Source of the DNA: Mycobacterium paragordonae
GTDB taxonomy: Bacteria > Actinomycetota > Actinomycetes > Mycobacteriales > Mycobacteriaceae
Assembly: GCF_003614435.1 (NCBI RefSeq)
Contig: NZ_CP025546.1
Coordinates: 2,852,001-2,916,000, forward strand
Length of the DNA: 64,000 nucleotides
Direction of reading: 5' to 3'
The notes beneath the pieces were generated by a model, which searched no databases, had not been told where the DNA came from, and worked only from the letters and a program-made list of their open reading frames with translations. The position numbers and the translations under genes were made by a program. This document shows, one piece after another, positions 13,001 to 21,914 of the stretch. Within the stretch, counting starts at the first letter, position 1. Every line of letters starts with the position of its first letter.

Positions 13001-13406
13001 CGAACTGGTAGTCGGCGTGGGTGAATCCGATGAAGACGCCGGTGAGCGAGTCGGCCATCTGAGCAGGGGTGAGGCCGGCGTGCTCCATGGCTTCCCAGGA
13101 GGTCTCCAGTAACAGCCGGTGCTGGGGATCCATGGCGATGGCTTCCCGCTCCGAGATGCCGAAGAATTCGGGATCGAAGTCGCCGAGGTTGTCCATGAAC
13201 GCACCCCACTTGCAGTGGGAGCGACCGGGCACGCCGGGTTCGGGGTCGTAGTACTCGTCGATGTCCCAGCGGTCCAGGGGCACCTCGGTGACAAAGTCTT
13301 CGCCCCGCAGCAACGCCTGCCACAGCTGGTCAGGTGAGGAGATGCCCCCCGGCAGCCGGCACGCCAGACCAATGACCGCCACCGGCGTAACGCGTGCTTT
13401 TTCCAC
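7095..13406 (-). CDS. Mas/Pks5-type iterative polyketide synthase, copy B
   Basis: A 2103-residue paralogue of copy A with the same KS-AT-DH-ER-KR-ACP order. KS Cys (DTACSSG, near 178), AT GHSLGES/VASH, DH LLDACFQ, KR YAAAN and ACP GLDSL are present. Two motifs differ from the family pattern and from copy A. The KS histidine motif reads EAHGPGT instead of EAHGTGT (about residue 312). The DH motif reads [10 protein letters not shown], putting Arg where HxxxGxxxxP has Gly (about residue 928). Whether activity is altered is unknown. Start is GTG 13404-13406 with the same distant AAGGAG as copy A. Tandem pks5/pks5.1 pairs are known from smooth, lipooligosaccharide-producing mycobacteria, so a role in such a glycolipid is a reasonable inference. 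Confidence 0.92.
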   Translation of the reverse strand: MEKARVTPVAVIGLACRLPGGISSPDQLWQALLRGEDFVTEVPLDRWDIDEYYDPEPGVPGRSHCKWGAFMDNLGDFDPEFFGISEREAIAMDPQHRLLLETSWEAMEHAGLTPAQMADSLTGVFIGFTHADYQFVQAETGALEGPYGNTGTNSCMASGRVSYALGLRGPAVTVDTACSSGLFAAHLAARSLSEGESDLAFAGGVYAMLEPRRFASGSANGMLSRSGRCHAFDVEADGFVSGEGAVVLLLKRLPDAQRDGDRILAVIRGTAANQDGHTVNIVTPSADAQEAVYRAALAAGGVDPATVGMVEAHGPGTPVGDPLEYASLAAVYGIDGPCAVGSVKTNFGHTQSTAGALGLLKAILSVQHGVVPQNLHFHTMPDQMAEIDTNLFIPQEVTPWPISDADQPRRAAVSSYGMSGTNVHAILEQAPEPAAEVTTVSEDGSTGLDGTLVFPVSASSEEALRETAGRLAEWIDAQPDVALPDLAYTLARRRGHRTVRTALLADTATELSNALRDIAVGELPIPPAVSQDDRGPVWVFSGQGSQWAEMGKDLLAHEPVFAAKIAEIEPLIAAESGFSVTEALTAPDKVTGIDRVQPTIFAMQVALAATMQDYGVTPGAVIGHSLGESAASVVAGALSLEDGVKVICRRSKLMTRIAGAGAMASVELPAQQVFSELLGSGITDVTVAVVASPQSTVIGGATEAVRELIAAWEERDVMAREVAVDVASHSPQVDPILDDLTEALEEISGQELEVPYYSSTSFDPREEPYFDAYYWADNLRHTVRFAAAVQAALEDGFRVFTELSPHPLLTHAVDQTARGIDMTAAALASVRREQPLPHGLRGLIGDLYSAGAAVDFAVLYPNGHLLETPLPAWTHRRLLLEESTDRLAHANTVAVHPLLGAHVRLPEEPERHVWQGDVGTEAQPWLGDHQIHRAAALPGAAYCEMALAAARAVLGENAEVRDIRFERLLLLDEVSPVGATATVEAPGVVPFVVETNQDGERSRRASAMLHAGPDGEADAAPPAAHDIEALLASHTTPADGDDLRHEFDNRGIQYGPAFSGLTAAHITEEAGDTVLAEVAVPSSIRAQQGAYGVHPALLDACFQSVAAHPSVGTAGGGGLLLPLGVSRLRAYGSARHARYCLTTVTPDGTGVTADIDILDEHGTVLLTVRGLQMGTGAPPGSERDRVLAERLLTIEWQQRDLPDKTVTEPGNWLLISTSDAADMMATQLTDTLKMHDADSATISWLLSDDHQAQAGLLRDQLSANAFNGVVVLTAPKSAESGSPVDRGREYVEHVVRIARELPDIEGQTARLYVMTRNAQTVLADDCANLEQGGLRGLLRVISAEHPHLKVTYIDVDEHTGAEQLTRQLLLTESEEDETAWRNDEWYTARLSPTPLGPDERQTTVVEHEHQGMRLQIRTPGDLQTLEFAAFERVAPGPGEVEVAVGASSINFADVLVTFGRYQTADGQQPQLGTDFAGVVTAVGPDVTDLKVGDRVGGLSASGCWSTFVTCDARLATPIPDGLTDAQAAAITTASATAWYGLQDLARIRSGDKVLIHSATGGVGQAAIAIARAAGAEIYATAGSEQRRELLRGMGIEHVYDSRSVEFADQIRTDTDGYGVDIVLNSVFGAAQLAGIKLLARGGQFVEIGKRDIYGDTKLGLFPFRQNLSFHGLDLGLLSATDPSAVRALLTTVYNATADGVLPVPESTNYPLADAATAIRVMGAAEHTGKLILEVPHAGRSSVVLPPEQSQVFRGDGAYIITGGLGGLGLFLAEKMADAGAGRIVLSSRSAPSEKALETIELIRSMGSDVVVECGDIAAAGTAGRLVSAATATGLPLRGVLHGAAVVEDATLPNITEELIQRDWAPKVDGAWHLHEAIQEVGKGQDLDWFCSFSSAAALVGSPGQGAYAAANSWLDAFTHWRRAQGLPATSIAWGAWEEIGRATTFAEQSGEGEAIGPDEGAYAFEALLRHNRAYTGYAPVIGSPWLTAFAQRSPFAELFKSAKGRSGTNKLVAKLMELPVEEWPGQLRRVISEGVSLILRRAVDPDWALSEYGLDSLGNLELRTHIETETGIRLTSNEITTVRDLADRISERLAASQDASTSA

Positions 13407-13999
13407 GGTCGTACGTCATCTCCTTAGCCCGCGCTTCAAGTCATCTCCGGCAAGTTCGTGTCGAACTCCGCTCCCTGCTGCCGACCCGCAGCAGCGGACG
13501 CACTCGCCGACCCCCACACTTCGGCGCCCACGTCATAGTCGGGCGCGATCAGAAGCGTATCGGGTCGCTCCGTCGCATGTAGAAAAATCGTGCGAACGTA
13601 CAAAAAATTTCGATCAAGGTGACGTCAATCACACCGCTTCGGGGCTGGCCGCCGCGCGTGGCAAACGGCGGCAAAATGCCAGCATATGACCCTTGCGCCG
13701 GAAAATGGGACGGGTGTGCCGAAGGGGCCCGGCGACGCGGCCTCCGAAATGCCCTTCCCTGTCTTCGGGAACGCGAACGGGCTTCGCGGGCCGGCCCGTT
13801 TCAGTAGCTCAGCGAGGTCCGCTGCTCCTGCAGTTTTGCGGGCGAAGCTGATCGGCTAAAGCGGAGGTACGGCTCCGTCGGGCGACCCCGGAACGGGTAC
13901 CGGCGCGACGATGCGGCGGTCCCGATCGGCAGCAGGGGGAATTCGACTTCGGCGATACGGACCACGTGGGTCGTGCTCCGACGGGTAGTGTGCGATCCC
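13407..13999. promoter_or_regulatory. Divergent intergenic region between PKS copy B and fadD
   Basis: This 593-base stretch holds no supportable gene. The first roughly 240 bases duplicate the leader of copy A, including the conserved T-rich block near 13575-13612. A perfect 7-bp hairpin (AACGGGC 13776-13782 with GCCCGTT 13794-13800) lies between the two transcription units. The right end carries the fadD -10 element. Confidence 0.5.
13986..13991 (+). promoter_or_regulatory. -10 element for leaderless fadD transcript
   Basis: TAGTGT ends eight bases before the GTG at 14000. No Shine-Dalgarno sequence lies in between. TANNNT followed by 6-9 bases and the start codon is the usual layout of mycobacterial leaderless promoters. 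Confidence 0.5.
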
Positions 14000-15751
14000 G
14001 TGGTTGGCTCTTCTATCCCTGCTGTGCTGCGCGAACGCGCCAGCCTGAACCCGAACGGCCCGGCGCTCACCTACATCAACTACGACCAGGATTGGGAAGG
14101 CGTCGAAGAGACGCTGACCTGGGCGCAGCTGCACCGTCGCACGCTCAACATCGCCGAGCAGCTCAAGCTGAACGGTTCGCCCGGCGACCGCGCGCTGATC
14201 CTGGCCCCGCAGGGGCTTGAGTACGTGGTCGGATTCCTCGGCGCGCTGCAGGCCGGTTTCATCGGGGTTCCGCTGTCGGTGCCTTACGGTGGCGCACACG
14301 ACGAACGCACCATTTCGGTGCTGGCCGACACCGCACCGGCGGTCATCCTGACCACCTCGGCGGCCATCACCAACGTCAAGGAGTGCGTCGATCCGCAAGC
14401 CGGCGCAAACCCACCGGCGATCATCGAGGTCGACCTGCTGGACCTGGACTCCCGGCCGAAATCGTCCCGCCCGGAACGCCTTGCGGACGAGGGTTCGCGC
14501 ACGTCGTATCTCCAATACACGTCCGGCTCAACCCGGACACCCGCCGGTGTCACGGTCTCCAACGCCAACGTTTTCGCCAATTTCGAGCAGATCATGGCCG
14601 ACTTCTTCATCAACGAAGGGGGAGTGCCGCCCGCGGACCTGGACGTGGTGTCCTGGCTGCCGCTCTACCACGACATGGGCCTGTTGCTCGGGGCCATCAT
14701 GCCGATCCTGGCCGGCCGGCGCACCGTGCTCACCAGCCCGGTGGCGTTCCTGCAGCGCCCGGCCCGCTGGCCGCAGTTGATGGCGCGCTACGGGACCACC
14801 ATTTCGGCCGGACCGAACTTCGCCTTCGACATCGCGGTGCGCAAGACCTCCGACGAGGACCTGGCCGGATTCGATCTCGGCGGCGTGCACACCGTCCTGA
14901 ACGGCAGCGAGCGGGTACAGCCCGCGACACTCAAGCGGTTCGCGGACCGGTTCGCCCGCTTCGGGTTTGCCGCCAAGGCGCTGCGGCCGGCCTACGGCAT
15001 GGCCGAGGCCACCGTGTACATCGCGACCCGCAAGGTCGGCGAACCGCCCGAAATTGTGGATTTCGACTCGGAGAAACTGCCGGACGGCCAGGCGGTGCGG
15101 GTCGAAAGCGGCACCGGCACACCGCTTGTCAGCTACGGCGTACCGAAGTCGCAACTGGTCCGCATCGTCGACGGTGACACCCGCGCCGAGTGCCCGGAAG
15201 GCACGGTCGGTGAGATCTGGGTGCTGGGTGGCAACGTGGCGTCGGGCTACTGGCAGAAGCCGGAGACGACCGCCGACACGTTCGGCGCGACGATCGTCAA
15301 CCCGTCGGAAGACACGCCCGAAGGCCCGTGGCTGCGCACCGGGGATTCCGGATTTCTTTCCGACGGTGAGCTTTTCATCATGGGCCGGATCAAGGACCTG
15401 CTGATCGTCTACGGGCGCAACCACTCTCCCGACGACATCGAGGCGACCATCCAGGAGATCAGCGCCGGCCGGTGCGCGGCGATCGCCATTTCTCAGGACG
15501 GCGTCGAGAAGCTGGCCGCCATCGTCGAGATCAAGCAGAAAGCCGACGAGTCGCCGCAGGAATTCGCGGAGCGGCTGGGGGTGCTCAAGCGAGACATCAC
15601 CGCCGCCATCTTCGACTCGCACGGGCTGAACGTGGCTGACCTGGTGCTGGTGTCGCCTGGGTCGATCCCGATCACCACCAGTGGAAAGATTCGCCGGCAG
15701 CAGTCGGTACAGATGTACGAGGACAAGGCGTTCGCCCGGCTGGACGCCTGA
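14000..15751 (+). CDS. fadD24: Long-chain fatty-acyl-AMP ligase (FadD24-like FAAL)
   Basis: A 583-residue adenylate-forming enzyme. Motifs in order: [14 protein letters not shown] (ATP loop), [49 protein letters not shown] and [17 protein letters not shown]. These are typical of mycobacterial FAALs, which activate fatty acids as acyl-adenylates and hand them to polyketide synthases. The GTG at 14000 is preferred over the GTG-like codon at 13973: it gives the N-terminus [14 protein letters not shown], matches the family length of about 584, and sits at leaderless spacing from TAGTGT. Transcribed away from the PKS pair, it most likely loads their starter chain. The match to Rv1529 rests on position and sequence pattern. 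Confidence 0.88.
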   Translation: MVGSSIPAVLRERASLNPNGPALTYINYDQDWEGVEETLTWAQLHRRTLNIAEQLKLNGSPGDRALILAPQGLEYVVGFLGALQAGFIGVPLSVPYGGAHDERTISVLADTAPAVILTTSAAITNVKECVDPQAGANPPAIIEVDLLDLDSRPKSSRPERLADEGSRTSYLQYTSGSTRTPAGVTVSNANVFANFEQIMADFFINEGGVPPADLDVVSWLPLYHDMGLLLGAIMPILAGRRTVLTSPVAFLQRPARWPQLMARYGTTISAGPNFAFDIAVRKTSDEDLAGFDLGGVHTVLNGSERVQPATLKRFADRFARFGFAAKALRPAYGMAEATVYIATRKVGEPPEIVDFDSEKLPDGQAVRVESGTGTPLVSYGVPKSQLVRIVDGDTRAECPEGTVGEIWVLGGNVASGYWQKPETTADTFGATIVNPSEDTPEGPWLRTGDSGFLSDGELFIMGRIKDLLIVYGRNHSPDDIEATIQEISAGRCAAIAISQDGVEKLAAIVEIKQKADESPQEFAERLGVLKRDITAAIFDSHGLNVADLVLVSPGSIPITTSGKIRRQQSVQMYEDKAFARLDA

Positions 15752-15760
15752 CAGGCCGCC

Positions 15761-16342
15761 ATGAGCAAGCCCGCCCGGATACCGCTGCTGCCCGTCGACG
15801 AGGCCAAGGCCGCCGCCGATGAAGCCGGCGTTCCGGACTACATGGCCGAGCTCAGCATCTTTCAGACGCTGCTGAATCATCCGCAGTTGGCGGGGCCGTT
15901 CAACGACCTGCTCGCCACCATGCTCTGGCACGGCGCACTGGACCGCAGACTGCGCGAGCTGGTGATCATGCGCATCGGGTGGCTGACCGAGTGCAACTAC
16001 GAGTGGACCCAGCACTGGCGGGTGGCCTCCCGTCTCGGGGTTTCCGCCGAGGACCTGCTGGGTGTGCGAGATTGGCGGAGCCACAACGGCTTCGGGCCCA
16101 CCGAGCGGGCCGTGCTGGCGGCCACCGATGACGTCGTGCGCGACGGCGTGGTGAGCGCCGCGAATTGGGCTGACTGCGAACGCGAATTGGGCGGCGACAA
16201 AACGGTTCTCATCGAGCTGGTCACCGTCATCGGTGCGTGGCGAATGGTGTCGTCGATCCTGCAGAGCCTGGAGGTTCCACTGGAGGAGGGCGTGGCCGCG
16301 TGGCCGCCCGACGGCCGGAGCCCCTCGTCGTTCGATCCGTAG
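15761..16342 (+). CDS. Carboxymuconolactone decarboxylase/AhpD-like protein (Rv1531 homologue)
   Basis: A 193-residue protein that starts nine bases after the fadD stop, probably in one operon with it. The region around WHGALDRRLRELVIMRIGW followed by LTECNYEWTQH is the helical CMD/AhpD core. In peroxidase-type members this region holds a CxxC pair. Here only one Cys (TECNYEW) is present, so a thiol peroxidase mechanism is not supported. The same position in M. tuberculosis holds Rv1531. Substrate unknown. Confidence 0.8.
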   Translation: MSKPARIPLLPVDEAKAAADEAGVPDYMAELSIFQTLLNHPQLAGPFNDLLATMLWHGALDRRLRELVIMRIGWLTECNYEWTQHWRVASRLGVSAEDLLGVRDWRSHNGFGPTERAVLAATDDVVRDGVVSAANWADCERELGGDKTVLIELVTVIGAWRMVSSILQSLEVPLEEGVAAWPPDGRSPSSFDP

Positions 16343-16365
16343 GCCCTGGTCTGATTCGTAGGGCG

Positions 16366-16371
16366 TAGCGT
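16366..16371 (+). promoter_or_regulatory. -10 element for the Rv1533 homologue
   Basis: TAGCGT lies seven bases before the ATG at 16379 with no Shine-Dalgarno between them, a leaderless arrangement. Confidence 0.45.
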
Positions 16372-16378
16372 CGGCCGC

Positions 16379-17497
16379 ATGCAAACGAGAGTTGCCGAGA
16401 TGCTCGGCGTCGAGTTTCCAATCTGCGCCTTCAGCCACTGCCGCGACGTAGTGGCCGCGGTGACCAATGCGGGAGGTTTCGGGGTACTCGGCGCCACCGC
16501 CCACAGCCCCAAGCGGCTGGAAAGCGAGCTCACCTGGATCGAGGAGCAGACGCACGGCAAGCCCTACGGGGTCGATCTGCTGCTGCCGCCGAAGTATGTC
16601 GGCGCCGATTCCGGTGGGGTGAATTCACGGCAAGCTCAGGATCTGCTGCCTGCCGAGCATCGGGCGTTTGTCGATGACATCCTGGCCCGCTACGGCGTCG
16701 CGGCCCATGCCGAGCAGGACGAGGTGATCAGGGGTGGGCTCAACATCTCACCCAAGGGCTATGAGCCGCTGCTGGAGGTGGCCTTTGCCCACAACATCCG
16801 ATTGATCGCCAGCGCGCTCGGGCCACCGCCGCACGACCTGGTAGAGCGGGCACACAGCCACGACGTGCTGGTGGCCGCGCTGGCCGGCACTACCGAGCAC
16901 GCCCGCCGGCACGCGGCGGCGGGGGTGGACCTGATCGTCGCTCAGGGCACCGAGGCGGGTGGGCACACCGGCGAGGTCGCGACCATGGTGCTCGTTCCCG
17001 AAGTGGTGGACGCGGTGGCGCCGACGCCCGTGTTGGCCGCAGGCGGGATCGCCCGCGGGCGCCAGATTGCGGCCGCGATGGCGCTGGGTGCTGAAGGGGT
17101 GTGGTGCGGATCGGTTTGGCTGACTACCGAGGAAGCCGAGACCGCGCCGGTCGTGAAGGACAAATTCCTGGCCGCGAAGTCGTCGGACACCGTGCGATCC
17201 CGGTCGATGACCGGCAAGCCGGCCCGCATGCTGCGCACCGCCTGGACCGAAGAGTGGGAACGGCCCGACACCCCGGACCCGTTGGGGATGCCGCTGCAGA
17301 CGGCGCTGATCACCGACTCCCAGGTGCGGATCAACCAAGCCGCCGCCCACCCCGATGCGAAGGCCCGGGAGTTGGCGACGTACTTCGTCGGTCAGGTGGT
17401 CGGCTCGCTGGACCGGGTCCGGCCGACGCGAGCGGTGGTCCTCGACATGGTCGAGGAATACATCGACACCATCGGTCGGCTCACCGATGTGACATAG
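16379..17497 (+). CDS. Nitronate monooxygenase/2-nitropropane dioxygenase-family flavoprotein (Rv1533 homologue)
   Basis: 372 residues with the FMN-binding TIM-barrel pattern of the NMO/FabK family: an N-terminal PICAFSHCRDVVAAVTNAGG segment, GTEAGGHTGEVATM (phosphate and substrate loop, around 190), and VLAAGGIARGRQIAAAMALG with GVWCGSVWL (FMN phosphate site). Family members oxidise alkyl nitronates or reduce enoyl thioesters with FMN; the substrate here is not evident. Length and order match Rv1533. The gene is 36 bases after the CMD protein but has its own -10-like element. Homologues of Rv1532c and Rv1534 are not seen beside it. Confidence 0.85.
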   Translation: MQTRVAEMLGVEFPICAFSHCRDVVAAVTNAGGFGVLGATAHSPKRLESELTWIEEQTHGKPYGVDLLLPPKYVGADSGGVNSRQAQDLLPAEHRAFVDDILARYGVAAHAEQDEVIRGGLNISPKGYEPLLEVAFAHNIRLIASALGPPPHDLVERAHSHDVLVAALAGTTEHARRHAAAGVDLIVAQGTEAGGHTGEVATMVLVPEVVDAVAPTPVLAAGGIARGRQIAAAMALGAEGVWCGSVWLTTEEAETAPVVKDKFLAAKSSDTVRSRSMTGKPARMLRTAWTEEWERPDTPDPLGMPLQTALITDSQVRINQAAAHPDAKARELATYFVGQVVGSLDRVRPTRAVVLDMVEEYIDTIGRLTDVT

Positions 17498-17635
17498 CGA
17501 ACTCATAGCGAAATGTAACCTGGAGATCGCCTCCTGGTAGCCGCTGTTTTCCCAGCTCAGACGCGCTATTGCTGAAGGATGGCTGTGGGCGTCCGTAGCG
17601 AATGCATAAAGATGCCCAAACCCGGGGGTGCCGCG

Positions 17636-17664
17636 TTGACCGGGGCCCGTACGTCGTGCATTAT
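17636..17664 (+). promoter_or_regulatory. Promoter of the M-box/Rv1535 transcript
   Basis: TTGACC (17636-17641) and CATTAT (17659-17664) are separated by exactly 17 bases, a good SigA-type promoter. Transcription would start near 17671, a few bases before the M-box P1 stem. The 130 bases upstream (17498-17635) show no gene. Confidence 0.7.
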
Positions 17665-17676
17665 CGGTCAGGCAAG

Positions 17677-17837
17677 CACCTCGTTAGGTGAGGCGGCTAC
17701 ACGAACACAGGCCACTGACCCCGAACGTCGAAAGACGCCCCGGGTCAGGACAGCTCCTCCCGGCTTAAGGGTTGAGCCCAGGTGGCTTCCGGTTTACCGG
17801 ACACGTCGGGTAGTGCCAAAGCTCTGACGAGAGGGGT
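17677..17837 (+). promoter_or_regulatory. M-box (ykoK) Mg2+ riboswitch
   Basis: The aptamer hallmarks are present in order: TCGTTAGGTGAGGC (17681-17694), GACCCCGAACGTCGAAAGAC with CGCCCCGGGTCAGG (about 17717-17750), a variable stem, then AGTGCCAAAGCTCTGACGAG (about 17812-17831), which closes the P1 stem (CTCGT 17680-17684 with ACGAG 17827-17831). This closely follows the B. subtilis mgtE M-box. An M-box is known upstream of Rv1535 in M. tuberculosis, which fits the downstream gene. High Mg2+ should favour the compact fold and shut down downstream expression. Confidence 0.93.
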
Positions 17838-17845
17838 GCGGATTT

Positions 17846-17860
17846 CCGGCGGATCGCCGG
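17846..17860 (+). promoter_or_regulatory. Hairpin after the M-box (expression platform candidate)
   Basis: CCGGCG, loop GAT, CGCCGG form a perfect 6-bp stem directly after the aptamer, followed by a pyrimidine run without a proper U tract. It could be a weak terminator or a pause/Rho-related element. Sequence alone does not decide the mechanism. A 12-bp perfect palindrome (17900-17911) lies downstream. Confidence 0.4.
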
Positions 17861-17938
17861 CATCTGTCTCCCTTCGCGTGCGCAGCAGATCGCGTGGATA
17901 CCCACGTGGGTCGTGAACCGAGAGGAGGTGAGGGACGC

Positions 17939-18019
17939 ATGAGTTCCAGTGGCAGTCCGGGTCGATATCCGGGCGGTGTTTCGTCCCTGACCGGTCTCCG
18001 GTGCGGCGTTCTCGGCTGA
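17939..18019 (+). CDS. 26-residue upstream ORF in the M-box leader
   Basis: The ATG at 17939 is preceded by AGGAGGTGA, a nine-base perfect complement to the 16S rRNA 3' end, at seven bases' spacing. That is a better site than the one of the main gene. The peptide opens MSSSGSPGRYPGGVSSL and ends in GLRCGVLG, with a TGA at 18017-18019. It is rich in Ser, Gly and Pro codons and has no signal or membrane segment. It lies between the riboswitch and the Rv1535-like gene, so its translation may control Rho access or read-through. I infer a regulatory leader peptide or a real small protein. Conservation of the frame in other species would settle this. Confidence 0.6.
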   Translation: MSSSGSPGRYPGGVSSLTGLRCGVLG

Positions 18020-18118
18020 GCCGTCAACCACGCTCCGATCGGAACCGTTGCGGGACGGGACTTCCCAAGAATCTTTGAAGGTCCACCTGTCAACGTTTGA
18101 TCCTGTTAGGAGGCGATC

Positions 18119-18349
18119 ATGACCGCTGCTCTGTATGACGAAGTCGTTACCGTAACCGCTGCGCCCACGCTGCACGTGGTGCGTGACGTGCCGGTCGCCG
18201 CGGCGCCGAAGAAGGCCCGCCGCACCGAAGAAGTGCTGTCCGCCGGCGGCGACCCGCTGGTGGCCGGTGCCGCCCGTCTGCTGCACATCCCGGTGCGGCA
18301 CATGTACGCCGCGCTGTGGCGCATCGGCGTGCTCGAAGTCCAGGCGTGA
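18119..18349 (+). CDS. Small conserved mycobacterial protein (Rv1535 homologue)
   Basis: A 76-residue protein with AGGAGG five bases before the ATG. The N-terminal third is Val/Ala-rich (TAALYDEVVTVTAAPTLHVV); the C-terminal half is basic and amphipathic (KKARRTEEVL, ARLLHIPVRHMYAALWR). No known domain is recognised, and no signal peptide or transmembrane segment is clear. Its position between the Rv1533 homologue and ileS, behind an M-box, matches Rv1535 of M. tuberculosis. Riboswitch control implies a role under magnesium limitation. The molecular function is unknown. Confidence 0.8.
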   Translation: MTAALYDEVVTVTAAPTLHVVRDVPVAAAPKKARRTEEVLSAGGDPLVAGAARLLHIPVRHMYAALWRIGVLEVQA

Positions 18350-18374
18350 GGCCCATGGACAGTGCGCTACCCGG

Positions 18375-18480
18375 CACTCCAAGGGGCTAGCCGACCGCAG
18401 GTGCGTCCTGCGGCGGGCCAGCCTCTTGGAGTGCTTACAGTCCAGATGATTGCGACCCGCGGCACCCGGCTTCGCCGGGT
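18375..18480 (+). terminator. Two hairpins after the Rv1535 homologue
   Basis: CACTCCAAG (18375-18383) pairs with CTTGGAGTG (18425-18433) around an inner GC-rich stem. A second compact hairpin, ACCCGGC-TTC-GCCGGGT (18464-18480), follows. Neither has a real U tract, which is common for mycobacterial terminators. They separate the Rv1535 unit from the ileS leader. Confidence 0.55.
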
Positions 18481-18499
18481 TTGCGATCGCAATTAGAAT

Positions 18500-18705
18500 C
18501 AACGCCAGACCAGCATCGATCCGGCCATCACCGGGGAGCTTTCGGAAGAACAGCCATTCGGCCCAGTAGAACCGAACGGGCGGGCCCGTCACAGCCTCTT
18601 GAGTGGTCACGCGTGAGCGTGGCAAGCGGGGTGGTACCGCGGCGTTCGCGCAACAGCGCATCCGTCGTCCCCGTGCCTGGACATCTCGAGGCACCGGAGA
18701 CTACC
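18500..18705 (+). promoter_or_regulatory. ileS T-box leader (actinobacterial, ultrashort Stem I type)
   Basis: The leader contains CATCACCGGGGAGC (18526-18539) with a candidate isoleucine specifier ATC at 18527-18529, and the diagnostic T-box sequence TGGTACCGCGG (18632-18642). This is the arrangement of actinobacterial ileS T-boxes, which act on translation: uncharged tRNA-Ile binding frees the ileS ribosome binding site. A GGAG at about 18696 precedes the GTG at 18709. Another ATC near 18514 makes the specifier assignment uncertain. Confidence 0.88.
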
Positions 18706-18708
18706 CAC

Positions 18709-21700
18709 GTGAGCGACAACCCTGAACTCGAGGCCGACCGCACGGCCTATCCGAAGCTGGCCAGTGGTGCGCCCGACTTCCCGGCGCTCGAACTCGAAGT
18801 GCTCGATTACTGGTTCCGCGACGACACCTTCCGCGCCAGCATCGCCCGCCGGGACGGCGCCCCCGAGTACGTGTTCTACGACGGGCCCCCGTTCGCCAAC
18901 GGCCTGCCGCACTACGGGCATCTGCTGACCGGCTACGTCAAAGACATCGTTCCGCGCTACCGCACCATGCGCGGTGACAAGGTGGAGCGCCGGTTCGGTT
19001 GGGACACACACGGATTGCCCGCAGAATTGGAAGTCGAGCGCCAGCTGGGCATCACCGACAAGTCTCAGATCGACTCGATGGGCATTGCCGCCTTCAACGA
19101 CGCGTGCCGTGCGTCGGTGCTGCGCTACACCGACGAATGGCAGCAGTACGTAACCCGCCAGGCGCGCTGGGTCGACTTCGACAACGATTACAAGACACTC
19201 GATCTCAGCTACATGGAGTCGGTGATCTGGGCGTTCAAACAGCTCTGGGACAAGGGCCTTGCCTACGAGGGCTACCGGGTGTTGCCCTATTGCTGGCGCG
19301 ACGAGACCCCGTTGTCGAATCACGAACTGCGGATGGACGACGACGTCTACCAGAGCCGCCAGGACCCCGCTCTCACCGTCGGCTTCCAGGTGACCGAGGC
19401 CGCGGCTCCCTACGACGAACTTGTTGGCGCGTACCTGCTGATCTGGACGACGACGCCGTGGACCCTGCCGTCGAACCTCGCTGTCGCGGTGAATCCCGAG
19501 GTCACCTATGTCCAAGTGCGGGAAGGCGATCGGCGTTTCGTGCTGGCCGAGGCCAGGCTCGCCGCGTATGCCCGCGAACTCGGGGAAGAGCCCGAAGTGC
19601 TTGGCACCTACCGGGGCGCAGATCTACTTGGCGTTCGCTATCTGCCGCCGTTCGCCTATTTCCTGGACTCGCCCAAGGCCTTTCAGGTGCTCTCCGCCGA
19701 CTTCGTCACCACTGAGGACGGCACCGGGCTGGTGCACATGGCTCCGGCCTACGGCGAGGACGACATGGCGACGACCGACCCGGTCGGGATCGTGCCGGTG
19801 ACGCCGGTCGACTCCAAGGGACGCTTCGACGCGACGGTCCCGGATTACCAGGGACAGCATGTCTTTGAGGCGAACCCGCACATCATCCGCGACCTGAAGA
19901 ATCAGAGCGGCCCCGCCGCCGCCAACCGAGCGGTGTTGCTGCGGCACGAGACCTACGAGCACCCGTACCCGCACTGCTGGCGCTGCCGCAACCCGCTGAT
20001 CTACCGGGCGGTGTCGTCGTGGTTCGTGCGGGTGACCCAGTTCCGCGACCGCATGGTGGAACTCAACCAGCAGATCACCTGGTATCCCGAGCATGTCAAG
20101 GACGGGCAGTTCGGCAAGTGGCTGCAGGGTGCGCGCGACTGGTCGATCTCGCGAAACCGCTACTGGGGCACCCCGATTCCGGTGTGGAAATCCGACGATC
20201 CCGCCTACCCCCGCATCGACGTATACGGCAGCCTGGACGAGCTGGAACGTGACTTCGGGGTGCGGCCGGACAATCTGCACCGGCCCTACATCGACGAGCT
20301 CACCCGCCCCAACCCCGACGATCCGACCGGCAACAGCACCATGCGCCGAATCTCCGACGTGCTCGACGTGTGGTTCGATTCGGGCTCAATGCCTTACGCG
20401 CAGGTGCATTACCCGTTCGAGAATGAGGATTGGTTCTTGGGTGGGGCGGCGGGAGACGCCGAAGCTCACTATCCGGGTGACTTCATCGTCGAGTACATCG
20501 GGCAGACCCGCGGCTGGTTCTACACGTTGCATGTGCTCGCGACCGCGCTGTTCGACCGGCCGTCGTTCAAAACCTGTGTGGCGCATGGAATCGTGCTCGG
20601 TTCGGACGGGCAGAAGATGAGCAAGTCGCTGCGCAACTACCCGGATGTGACCGAGGTGTTCGACCGCGACGGCTCCGACGCCATGCGGTGGTTCCTGATG
20701 GCCTCGCCGATCCTGCGCGGCGGCAACCTGATCGTCACCGAACAGGGCATCCGCGACGGAGTGCGGCAGGTGTTGCTGCCGTTCTGGAACGCCTACAGCT
20801 TCCTGGCGTTGTACGCGCCGAAAGTGGGTGTGTGGCGCACCGATTCAGCGCATGTGCTGGATCGCTACATCCTGGCCAAGCTCGCCGTCCTTCGCGATGA
20901 CCTGACCGCTTCGCTGGACGTCTGCGACATCTCCGGCGCCTGCGAACAGCTGCGGCAGTTCACCGAGGCGTTGACGAACTGGTATGTGCGCCGGTCGCGT
21001 TCGCGGTTCTGGGTGGAAGACGCCGATGCGATCGACACCCTGCACACGGTGCTGGAGGTGACCGCACGGCTGGCCGCCCCACTTTTGCCGCTGATCACCG
21101 AGATGATCTGGCGCGGCCTGACCGGCGGGCGTTCGGTGCACTTGACGGACTGGCCGCAGCCGGGTGTGGTTCCCGCCGATCCCGATCTGGTCGCCGCGAT
21201 GGACCAGGTGCGGGACGTGTGCTCGGCCGCGTCCTCCCTGCGCAAGGCCAAGAAGCTGCGGGTGCGGTTGCCGTTGCCAAAACTGACGGTGGCCGTGGAG
21301 AACCCGGACCAGTTGCAGCCTTTCGCCGAACTGATCGGTGACGAACTCAACGTCAAGCAGGTCGATTTGACCGACGCGATCGACACCTACGGCCGGTTCG
21401 AGCTCACCGTCAATGCCCGGGTCGCCGGCCCGCGCCTGGGCAAGGACGTGCAGGCGGCCATCAAGGCCGTCAAAGCGGGTGAGGGCGTGGTCAACCCGGA
21501 CGGCACCTTGACCGCAGGGCCCGCTGTGTTGCAGCCCGAGGAGTACAGCTCCCGCCTGGTGGCCGCCGACCCGGAATTCACCGCGGCGCTGCCCGGCGGC
21601 GCCGGGCTCGTGGTGCTCGATGGCACCGTCACGCCGGAATTGGAGGCAGAGGGCTGGGCCAAGGACCGCATCCGGGAACTGCAGGAGCTGCGCAAGTCGA

Positions 21701-21891
21701 CCGGTCTGGAGGTGTCCGACCGCATCGCAGTGGTCATGTCGGTGCCTGGTGAGCGGGCCGCGTGGGCAGCGACGCATCGTGACCTGATCGCCGGTGAAAT
21801 CCTCGCCACCAGTTTCGAATTCGGTGAGCCCACGGACGGGGCGGAGATCGGCGACGGGGTTCGGGTCTCCATCGCGCGGGTATCGGTTTAA
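18709..21891 (+). CDS. ileS: Isoleucyl-tRNA synthetase
   Basis: 1060 residues from the GTG at 18709; M. tuberculosis IleS is about 1040. The reading frame is open further upstream, but that part is the T-box leader, so the downstream GTG is chosen. Class I signatures are [14 protein letters not shown] (HIGH variant) and [12 protein letters not shown] (KMSKS). The CP1 editing domain spans roughly residues 200-400 ([15 protein letters not shown]). A helical anticodon-binding domain and long C-terminal extension follow. The enzyme charges tRNA-Ile in the cytoplasm and is essential. Expression should respond to tRNA-Ile charging through the T-box. Confidence 0.97.
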   Translation: MSDNPELEADRTAYPKLASGAPDFPALELEVLDYWFRDDTFRASIARRDGAPEYVFYDGPPFANGLPHYGHLLTGYVKDIVPRYRTMRGDKVERRFGWDTHGLPAELEVERQLGITDKSQIDSMGIAAFNDACRASVLRYTDEWQQYVTRQARWVDFDNDYKTLDLSYMESVIWAFKQLWDKGLAYEGYRVLPYCWRDETPLSNHELRMDDDVYQSRQDPALTVGFQVTEAAAPYDELVGAYLLIWTTTPWTLPSNLAVAVNPEVTYVQVREGDRRFVLAEARLAAYARELGEEPEVLGTYRGADLLGVRYLPPFAYFLDSPKAFQVLSADFVTTEDGTGLVHMAPAYGEDDMATTDPVGIVPVTPVDSKGRFDATVPDYQGQHVFEANPHIIRDLKNQSGPAAANRAVLLRHETYEHPYPHCWRCRNPLIYRAVSSWFVRVTQFRDRMVELNQQITWYPEHVKDGQFGKWLQGARDWSISRNRYWGTPIPVWKSDDPAYPRIDVYGSLDELERDFGVRPDNLHRPYIDELTRPNPDDPTGNSTMRRISDVLDVWFDSGSMPYAQVHYPFENEDWFLGGAAGDAEAHYPGDFIVEYIGQTRGWFYTLHVLATALFDRPSFKTCVAHGIVLGSDGQKMSKSLRNYPDVTEVFDRDGSDAMRWFLMASPILRGGNLIVTEQGIRDGVRQVLLPFWNAYSFLALYAPKVGVWRTDSAHVLDRYILAKLAVLRDDLTASLDVCDISGACEQLRQFTEALTNWYVRRSRSRFWVEDADAIDTLHTVLEVTARLAAPLLPLITEMIWRGLTGGRSVHLTDWPQPGVVPADPDLVAAMDQVRDVCSAASSLRKAKKLRVRLPLPKLTVAVENPDQLQPFAELIGDELNVKQVDLTDAIDTYGRFELTVNARVAGPRLGKDVQAAIKAVKAGEGVVNPDGTLTAGPAVLQPEEYSSRLVAADPEFTAALPGGAGLVVLDGTVTPELEAEGWAKDRIRELQELRKSTGLEVSDRIAVVMSVPGERAAWAATHRDLIAGEILATSFEFGEPTDGAEIGDGVRVSIARVSV

Positions 21892-21914
21892 GCAGAGAAG
21901 AACGGAGGCGACCG

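Noticed and set aside
14528..16555. 675-codon minus-strand frame over fadD and the CMD gene
   Set aside because: It crosses two well-supported plus-strand genes and has no recognisable domain.
17579..17827. An 82-residue gene upstream of the Rv1535 homologue
   Set aside because: The frame runs through the promoter and M-box aptamer and has no ribosome binding site.
13962..17915. Shared 14-mer CCACGTGGGTCGTG at 13962 and 17902 as a common regulator site
   Set aside because: Two occurrences of a palindrome-containing GC-rich word in 64 kb may be chance; no consistent position relative to starts.
18481..18708. N-terminal extension of IleS by 76 residues
   Set aside because: The DNA is the T-box leader, with TGGTACCGCGG and a structured Stem I. 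Family alignment supports GTG 18709.
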